From assembly GCF_003591485.1 (NCBI RefSeq), contig NZ_QZCF01000003.1, positions 124,001 to 188,000 on the forward strand: 64,000 bases of DNA. Direction: 5' to 3'. The notes beneath the pieces were generated by a model that made no database searches, had not been told where the DNA came from, and was given only the letters and a program-made list of their open reading frames with translations. This document shows, one piece after another, positions 59,353-64,000 of this stretch. How positions within the stretch are numbered: position 1 is the first letter of the stretch; every line of letters begins with the position of its first letter. The stretch comes from Paenibacillus sp. 1011MAR3C5 (GTDB lineage Bacteria; Bacillota; Bacilli; Paenibacillales; Paenibacillaceae). Made by a program: the position numbers and the translations under genes.

Positions 59353-60578
59353 GGAGCAGGAGAGGGAGCGCAAAGGGAAAATGGCTGGTTGGGGGGATCG
59401 CGGCTGCAATCTTGATCGGTATTGCGATTGGAGCGGCTAGCTGGCTGCAGCATTTGAGGACGGAGGGTGCGAGCGGAGCGGGCGCTTCAGAACCGTCTGT
59501 GCCGGTTGTGAACGAGGAGGCGTCGTACGAGTCCATTCATTTGGCGGCTGTGGGCGATATCATGTTTCACAATGCCCAACTGGAAAGCGCAAGAGTGGCA
59601 ACGGGCGGCTACGATTTCAAGCCGGTCTTTGAACAAGTGAAGCCAATCATTGAGGCGGCGGATATCGCAATCGCCAACTTCGAGACGACGACCGCAGGCA
59701 CCGATCCGTACAAGCATCAGGGCTATCCCCGGTTCAACTCGCCGGATGAAGCGGTGGATGCGCTTAAGGAGGCAGGCTTTGATATCCTGACGACAGCCAA
59801 TAACCACAGCTTGGATACGGGGAAGCAGGGTGTCACCCGAACGCTCGATACCATTCAGAGCCGCGGTCTCGCCACGGTGGGCACTTATGCAACCCGTCCC
59901 GATACAAGGGTGCTGCTCAAAGAAGTGAAGGGAATCAAGCTAGCATTTCTGTCTTATACCGAGAGCTTGAACGGCTTGGAGAGTTTGATGACCCCGGAGG
60001 AACTGGATGCGATGGTGAACAAGGTGGATGAGGCGAAGATTCAGGAGGATGTCGCTTACGCCAAGGCGCAAGGGGCTGACCTTATCCTCGCTTCGCTGCA
60101 TTGGGGCAACGAATATGAACGCGAGCCGTCAACCGGGCAGGTCAATCTGGCGCAACGCTTGTCGAGTTTCGGCGTAGATATTATACTGGGCAGTCATCCT
60201 CATGTCATACAGAAATCCGAATGGCAGCAAAGCGGAGACCGCAATACATTCGTCGTTTACTCAATGGGCAATTTTATTTCCAATCAACGTCAGGAGACGC
60301 TAGACAATGTCTTTACGGAAGACGGCGTCATCGTTCAATTCGAGATCCGCAAGGACAAGCAGACAGGCGCAACGGAGATCCATAAGGTGGACTATGTACC
60401 GACTTGGGTGTACCGGGATATGGAGCCGGGGCAGCAGACCTTTGCTTACCGGATTCTACCTGCTGAGGATTATAGCAACAGCCTTGAACTGTCAGATGCG
60501 TTCAAAGCAAGAATAGAACGTTCTTATCAAGACACGATGTCACAGATGGATGTGAGCGACAAAAATGATGAATCCTAA
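59349..60578 (+). CDS. CapA-family protein (poly-gamma-glutamate biosynthesis-like metallophosphatase fold)
   Basis: A 409-residue protein with an N-terminal transmembrane anchor (about residues 12-33) and an extracytoplasmic CapA domain: LAAVGDIMFHNAQLESARV, IANFETTTAG, SLHWGNEYEREPSTGQ and GSHPHVIQ are its motifs. CapA-type proteins have the calcineurin-like fold and work with CapB/C in poly-gamma-glutamate capsule, but no capB or capC is present here. In this context it probably acts on the wall. It starts inside the stop codon of the carboxypeptidase gene and ends inside the amidase gene (14-nt overlap). Confidence 0.88.
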   Translation: MRSRRGSAKGKWLVGGIAAAILIGIAIGAASWLQHLRTEGASGAGASEPSVPVVNEEASYESIHLAAVGDIMFHNAQLESARVATGGYDFKPVFEQVKPIIEAADIAIANFETTTAGTDPYKHQGYPRFNSPDEAVDALKEAGFDILTTANNHSLDTGKQGVTRTLDTIQSRGLATVGTYATRPDTRVLLKEVKGIKLAFLSYTESLNGLESLMTPEELDAMVNKVDEAKIQEDVAYAKAQGADLILASLHWGNEYEREPSTGQVNLAQRLSSFGVDIILGSHPHVIQKSEWQQSGDRNTFVVYSMGNFISNQRQETLDNVFTEDGVIVQFEIRKDKQTGATEIHKVDYVPTWVYRDMEPGQQTFAYRILPAEDYSNSLELSDAFKARIERSYQDTMSQMDVSDKNDES

Positions 60579-61308
60579 TATCAGACCAAATCCGGCCTAT
60601 CGCAAAAAGCCAAGGTTTCGCAATCTATTTCTTCTTCTCGGTGTCATTGCACTTATTGCTATCTTCTTGAATCAATATGATTTTAATTCACCAGGCAAGC
60701 TCGTTGTAGATCCAGCACTAGCGCCGCCTGTAAGCGAAGGGCGAGAGGTGACGGTCGCCGGCAATACAGGCGGGTATACGATCGTAATCGATGCGGGTCA
60801 TGGCGGCAAGGACCCCGGAGCGAACGGGGCTAGCGGAGCGGAGGAGAAGGATTACACATTGGCGCTTGCCAAGAAGGTATACGCCTTGCTTCAGCAAGAT
60901 CCTAAGTTCGATCCGTACATGACGCGCGACGACGATATTTTTTTGGAGCTGGATGAGCGCTCGGCTTATTCCAATGAGCTGGAGGCGGATGCGTTTCTTT
61001 CCATTCATGGCAACACGTATACAGACCCTGGCATATCGGGGACGGAGACGTACTATGACTCGTTAATCAGTATCCCGTTAGCCAATGCGATCCATAGCAA
61101 ACTGATCGATGCGACAGGCTTTCCTGACCGGGGGGTAAAGCAGGAGCAGTGGCGTGTGCTCGTCGGGAGCGAGCGGCCATCGGTTCTGCTGGAGGTCGGT
61201 TTTATGACCAATCCGCAGGAAGAGGCGAAGATGCTTGAGGATGATTGGCAAGACCGGGTTGCGCAGTCGATAGTAGACGGGTTGAAGCAATATTTTGAAG
61301 GCAAATAG
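60565..61308 (+). CDS. N-acetylmuramoyl-L-alanine amidase (Amidase_3)
   Basis: A 247-residue protein with one N-terminal transmembrane anchor (about residues 15-34), then the zinc amidase domain: IVIDAGHGGKDPGA, DERSAYSNELEADAFLSIHG (zinc His) and LLEVGFMTNPQEEA (catalytic Glu). It cleaves the MurNAc-L-Ala bond of peptidoglycan. No cell-wall-binding repeats. It starts 14 nt before the end of the CapA-like gene, completing the carboxypeptidase-CapA-amidase operon. ATG 60565 or 60568. Confidence 0.92.
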   Translation: MMNPNIRPNPAYRKKPRFRNLFLLLGVIALIAIFLNQYDFNSPGKLVVDPALAPPVSEGREVTVAGNTGGYTIVIDAGHGGKDPGANGASGAEEKDYTLALAKKVYALLQQDPKFDPYMTRDDDIFLELDERSAYSNELEADAFLSIHGNTYTDPGISGTETYYDSLISIPLANAIHSKLIDATGFPDRGVKQEQWRVLVGSERPSVLLEVGFMTNPQEEAKMLEDDWQDRVAQSIVDGLKQYFEGK

Positions 61309-61349
61309 GATAGAGATTACAGCCATCATTTCATAAATTTCGTATAACA

Positions 61350-61403
61350 GCGCGTTCGACAAAGCGAGTACATCGGTACTCCCGCTTGGCGGGCGCGTTT
61401 TTT
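61350..61403 (+). terminator. Terminator of the envelope operon
   Basis: GCGCG...GCGAGTA and TACTCCCGC...CGCG form an imperfect long stem followed by TTTTTT. Confidence 0.7.
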
Positions 61404-61528
61404 ATTTGCGTGTAAGATTGGTCTGCTCAAAAGCCCCCTTACAGCTTGGTAAATTATGTGATAAAGAGAAAAACTGCGATTTAGTTGATGGCCGACTGCA
61501 TGAACTGGCCGATCATTCCGGCAGTAGA

Positions 61529-61569
61529 AGAGACAGGCCGTATGCTAACGGTCCTGTCTCTTTTTTTTT
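61529..61569 (+). terminator. Second strong terminator without an obvious gene before it
   Basis: AGAGACAGG and CCTGTCTCT form a perfect 9-bp stem with inner CGT/ACG, followed by nine T. On the minus strand only TCTCTTCT follows, so it is a weaker terminator for the chitin-binding gene. The 125 bp before it (61404-61528) show no gene. Confidence 0.7.
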
Positions 61570-61597
61570 CAGCTAAAGCGTAACGCTCTATCGGTTG

Positions 61598-62383
61598 TTA
61601 TAACGGAGAGGCAGCTTTCTCCCACAAGCTTGCTGTTTGCGGACCTGGATACCAATTCGGGGCATGGGCGGTATGGGATTGCACGCAGCTGTAGAACGAG
61701 CCGTCATGGAAGACGACTTGGCCCGCCGTATAAGTGCCTCCCAATGTCCAAGAGTCGATGATGTTCAGCTCGACATCGACAGATGTGGAGTAGGAGTAGG
61801 ATTCGACGTTTACCGGCTGCCATAGCGCTGGCGTCTGATCAGGGGTCCAATTCGTCGCGTAAGCGGTATGGGCCTGAATCGCTTTGTAGAAGACGCCGTT
61901 ATACTCCACGATATCATTGACGCTGTACGCACCGAGCCAACGCCAAGGAGCCGCGATTGTCTCGGGCTTAAGCGTAAGGTTCTCGAACGAAGCCGATGGG
62001 GAACCGTTCAGCGTAGTTGTAATGCGCAGCTCCAGCGTTTCACCGTAGGAGATATCCGTGTCCGTGTCACCCTTTAACGTATAGCGGTTTCCTTCCTTCG
62101 CTGTAATGACAGCGCCTGCGACGGAACTAATATCACCGTTAAAATCGAATTGGAGCACCCATGGCGAAATCGTATTGTTTCTGGCCGGGTCCATATAAAG
62201 ATTCGTAATGCGCAAATCTATGACAGCGGTTTCAAAATTGGTGCCGATACCCCAAGCTGTACCTTGTGCAGACACTTGAAGCGGAGCGTCGGCTTGGGCA
62301 CTTGCAGCCGGGGTGAGGAGTGAAACCATAAGAAGAGCGAGTGCAAGCCAGGATGCGGTCATGGTTGTCATTCTTTTGCGCAT
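61598..62383 (-). CDS. Secreted chitin-binding protein: CBM2-like domain plus two CBM5/12 modules, no catalytic domain
   Basis: A 261-residue secreted protein. Signal peptide about 1-31 (AASA-QA). Residues about 34-135 form a cellulose-binding-like beta domain (PWVLQFDFNGDISSVAGAVI). Two copies of a CBM5/12 module follow: WLGAYSVNDIVEYNGVFYKA with the NWTPDQTPALW end (about 150-195), and WTLGGTYTAGQVVFHDGSFY with NWYPGPQTASLW (about 210-255). Both have the aromatic residues that contact chitin. With no enzyme domain it probably acts as adhesin or chitin-targeting protein. ATG 62383 follows GGAGG on the minus strand. Confidence 0.82.
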   Translation of the reverse strand: MRKRMTTMTASWLALALLMVSLLTPAASAQADAPLQVSAQGTAWGIGTNFETAVIDLRITNLYMDPARNNTISPWVLQFDFNGDISSVAGAVITAKEGNRYTLKGDTDTDISYGETLELRITTTLNGSPSASFENLTLKPETIAAPWRWLGAYSVNDIVEYNGVFYKAIQAHTAYATNWTPDQTPALWQPVNVESYSYSTSVDVELNIIDSWTLGGTYTAGQVVFHDGSFYSCVQSHTAHAPNWYPGPQTASLWEKAASPL

Positions 62384-62693
62384 GAACAATTCCTCCCAAA
62401 AATGGATTTTATGGTATATCGGTATAACTATATGCTTGCTGACTAGCGCTTAGTATAGCAGGGGGCAAATCTGCAAAGACGTCTTCAGCTGTACGGAATT
62501 TGTTCGTAAGAAAGATACTGCCAGCGGGCCGGAATGATCCGTCTGGATAACAGCTAAAACTGCTTCAAAAGATTGATTTAGTGTGACGGTTTACTTATTA
62601 GACAACCGCTTTTATTCACTCGAAGCTTCTCATTTGCATCAATGTACGATAATAAAGAAGAAAGCAAATGAAGTTGCCAAAGGAGCGGATATG

Positions 62694-63032
62694 ATGAAGT
62701 TGAATCATCTTAATCTTACGGTTACGGATGTAGGTGCGGCAAAGGAGTTTTTGATGAGCTATTTTGGGCTTAAGCTTGGAGGAGAACGGGGGCGGTCCTT
62801 CGCGGCATTGTTTGACGACAATGGCATGGTGCTGACCTTAATGAAAGGCAAGGATGTGAAGTATCCATCTACGTTCCATATTGGTTTCAGTCAGGAGAGC
62901 GAGGAGAAAGTGAATGAGATCTATAAGCGGCTAATCAATGACGGCTTCGCCGCCGATCCGCCCGAAAGAGCACATGCATGGACATTCTATGTCGAGGCGC
63001 CGGGAGGCTTCACCGTTGAGGTGATGGCATAA
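62694..63032 (+). CDS. VOC-family protein (glyoxalase/dioxygenase fold)
   Basis: A 112-residue single VOC protein: LNHLNLTVTDVGAAKEFLMS, FAALFDDNGMVLTLMKGKD, FHIGFSQESEEKVNEIYKRL and FYVEAPGGFTVEVMA make the paired beta-alpha-beta modules with His and Glu metal ligands. Role unspecified: glyoxalase, dioxygenase or resistance. ATG 62694 (or 62691) has AAAGGAG; the longer frame back to 62583 lacks a site. Confidence 0.85.
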   Translation: MKLNHLNLTVTDVGAAKEFLMSYFGLKLGGERGRSFAALFDDNGMVLTLMKGKDVKYPSTFHIGFSQESEEKVNEIYKRLINDGFAADPPERAHAWTFYVEAPGGFTVEVMA

Positions 63033-63119
63033 GTATGGGCATGTAAAGCGAAAACATGGAACATTTTCCTTTCCCTGTGCGTAAGAAAAGCAATGCACTA
63101 GGGCGAAGGAGATTCTGAT

Positions 63120-63245
63120 ATGAATGGATTGTTCGGATTTATTTTGATTATATGTGGCGTCCTGGCAGCTGTATCGCCCCAGTCAGCCAAGCGGAATAAG
63201 CCATGCATACCGGATCGAGAGCTCGCAGCTCGAGTCGTGGATTAG
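63120..63245 (+). CDS. Small protein with N-terminal membrane helix, 41 residues
   Basis: A 41-codon gene (ATG 63120, TAG 63243-63245) with AAGGAG 8 nt upstream. It starts MNGLFGFILIICGVLAAVSP, a single hydrophobic helix, followed by a short charged tail (SAKRNKPCIPDRELAARVVD). A strong terminator follows at 63276. No family recognised. The ribosome-binding site, spacing and terminator support translation. Confidence 0.55.
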   Translation: MNGLFGFILIICGVLAAVSPQSAKRNKPCIPDRELAARVVD

Positions 63246-63275
63246 AGGCAATATAACGAATTGGGATTAACGATA

Positions 63276-63317
63276 AACCTCCGGGCACGCCGCTATATGG
63301 CGTGCTCGGAGGTTTTG
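63276..63317 (+). terminator. Terminator after the small protein gene
   Basis: AACCTCCG-G-GCACGCC and GGCGTGC-T-CGGAGGTT form a long stem with TTTTG. Confidence 0.85.
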
Positions 63318-63475
63318 TCATTGGATGCTTTTATCTAGTAAACTGAAAGAAATGGAAGAAAATAATGTTAGGGGTTGCCTTCGCGGCGAAGGCGAGCCTA
63401 GCAAAATTGGTGCGTCAAATGCAAGGCTCTAGCAACGACAGACCTTTATATTGAACGTAGAGAGGATGAACGCAT

Positions 63476-64000
63476 ATGGATTGGGTAGAGCGAATGAATC
63501 AAGCGATTGCGTATTTGGAGGAGCATATTTTGGATGAGATCAATTACAGCGAGGTTGCCAAGGTGGCGCAATGCTCGCCTTATCACCTCCAGCGCATGTT
63601 CCCCTTTATTACGAATGTCTCATTATCGGAGTACATCAGAAGGCGGAGATTGACGCTGGCGGCATTCGAGCTGCAGAACGGCAACGAGAAGGTGATCGAT
63701 CTTTCCCTGAAGTACGGCTACGAATCGCCCGAGGCATTCACGCGGGCCTTCCAGCAGCTCCATGGCACAACGCCTACGAATGCGCGCAATGCCGGAATAA
63801 AGCTCAAAGCCTATCCGCGTATCTCCTTTCAAATTACGATAAAGGGAGTGCATGAGATGGATTACAGGGTGGAGGAGCTTGGGGCATTTTCAGTAGTCGG
63901 CAAACAAACAACCGTGAATACGGAAGGAGCTTATAACGACATTGTGGGCGTATGGGCTGCTGCTCGGGAAGAAGGCCTGTTCGATGAGCTATGGCATATT
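63476..64000 (+). CDS. Partial AraC-family regulator with GyrI-like domain (3' end outside the window)
   Basis: ATG 63476 follows AGAGGATG; the frame stays open to the last base (175 codons). Residues about 8-110 are the two AraC HTH motifs: ILDEINYSEVAKVAQCSPYH, LQRMF, then VIDLSLKYGYESPEAFTRAF and HGTTPTNAR. After a short linker, residues about 123-175 start a GyrI-like domain (DYRVEELGAFSVVGKQTTVN). This is the AraC/Rob-like layout of a small-molecule-sensing regulator. About 230 bp upstream hold the small-protein terminator and a perfect hairpin GCCTTCG-CGG-CGAAGGC (about 63377-63393) with nothing else identified. Confidence 0.87.
   Translation, partial: MDWVERMNQAIAYLEEHILDEINYSEVAKVAQCSPYHLQRMFPFITNVSLSEYIRRRRLTLAAFELQNGNEKVIDLSLKYGYESPEAFTRAFQQLHGTTPTNARNAGIKLKAYPRISFQITIKGVHEMDYRVEELGAFSVVGKQTTVNTEGAYNDIVGVWAAAREEGLFDELWHI

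Noticed and set aside
1..64000. CRISPR array, tRNA, rRNA, transposase or prophage genes
   Set aside because: Looked for regularly spaced repeats, tRNA-like cloverleafs and transposase motifs; none was seen.

Overview
This 64-kb window reads as chromosome from a Gram-positive, endospore-former-type bacterium of the Bacillales, most likely Paenibacillus or a close relative. The pointers are: strong AGGAGG-type ribosome-binding sites with frequent TTG/GTG starts; about 50% G+C; a T-box leader; YesM/YesN and DesK/DesR two-component pairs; lichenase-type GH16 enzymes carrying a copper-amine-oxidase-like module; and many lipoproteins with Bacillus-type lipoboxes. The assignment rests on gene content and style, not on a database search. 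I see no rRNA, tRNA, CRISPR array, insertion sequence or prophage. The region looks like ordinary chromosome made of many short, self-contained regulator-plus-target cassettes.

Layout. 0-7.4 kb: end of a CBM9-like protein, then single genes (SnoaL-like, GNAT, AraC, EamA exporter behind a structured leader, csaA, beta-lactamase-fold hydrolase, NUDIX, MerR-GyrI regulator with a textbook MerR operator) and a small membrane-protein gene apparently cut by an amber codon. 7.6-14.1 kb: AfuABC/FbpABC-type ABC importer followed by a YesM/YesN two-component pair. 14.1-16.4 kb: MDR oxidoreductase divergent from an HxlR regulator, a small membrane protein and strong terminators. 16.5-18.6 kb: BlaI repressor, M56 protease and a divergent Lgt-like protein, with matching dyads in front of the repressor and the Lgt gene. 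18.7-24.6 kb: SatA-like acetyltransferase, T-box-controlled asd, a cupin fusion, a methyltransferase, type II pantothenate kinase and a lipoprotein. 24.7-27.4 kb: sulfonate-type ABC importer. 27.5-35.6 kb: chemoreceptor behind a CRP/FNR-type palindrome, GyrI-like protein, EamA exporter, NUDIX, DUF418 protein, DesK/DesR-like pair and DUF975 protein. 35.7-40.7 kb: AT-rich patch with a membrane-anchored HTH protein, an orphan amidoligase, a MerR-MFS efflux operon, a DUF2306 protein and a probable frameshifted gene.

40.9-44.3 kb: two tandem secreted GH16 beta-glucanases and an AraC regulator. 44.3-55.4 kb: TetR, LysR/ilvE, GDPD, aldo-keto reductase, MFS/HxlR, DinB, NUDIX and aroC. 55.5-61.3 kb: an envelope cassette made of OmpR regulator, histidine kinase and lipoprotein, followed by D,D-carboxypeptidase, CapA-like protein and N-acetylmuramoyl-L-alanine amidase in overlapping frames. 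61.6-64 kb: a secreted chitin-binding protein without a catalytic domain, a VOC protein, a 41-residue small protein and the start of an AraC-GyrI regulator.

How the genes work together. Regulator and target adjacency dominates, and cognate operators can be read directly from the sequence for MerR (two), BlaI (two), HxlR, TetR, LysR and CRP/FNR families. The two most interesting units are the BlaI-M56-Lgt-like module, where the Lgt relative lacks residues important in canonical Lgt, and the structured leader upstream of the EamA exporter, closed by a perfect 9-bp long-range helix.
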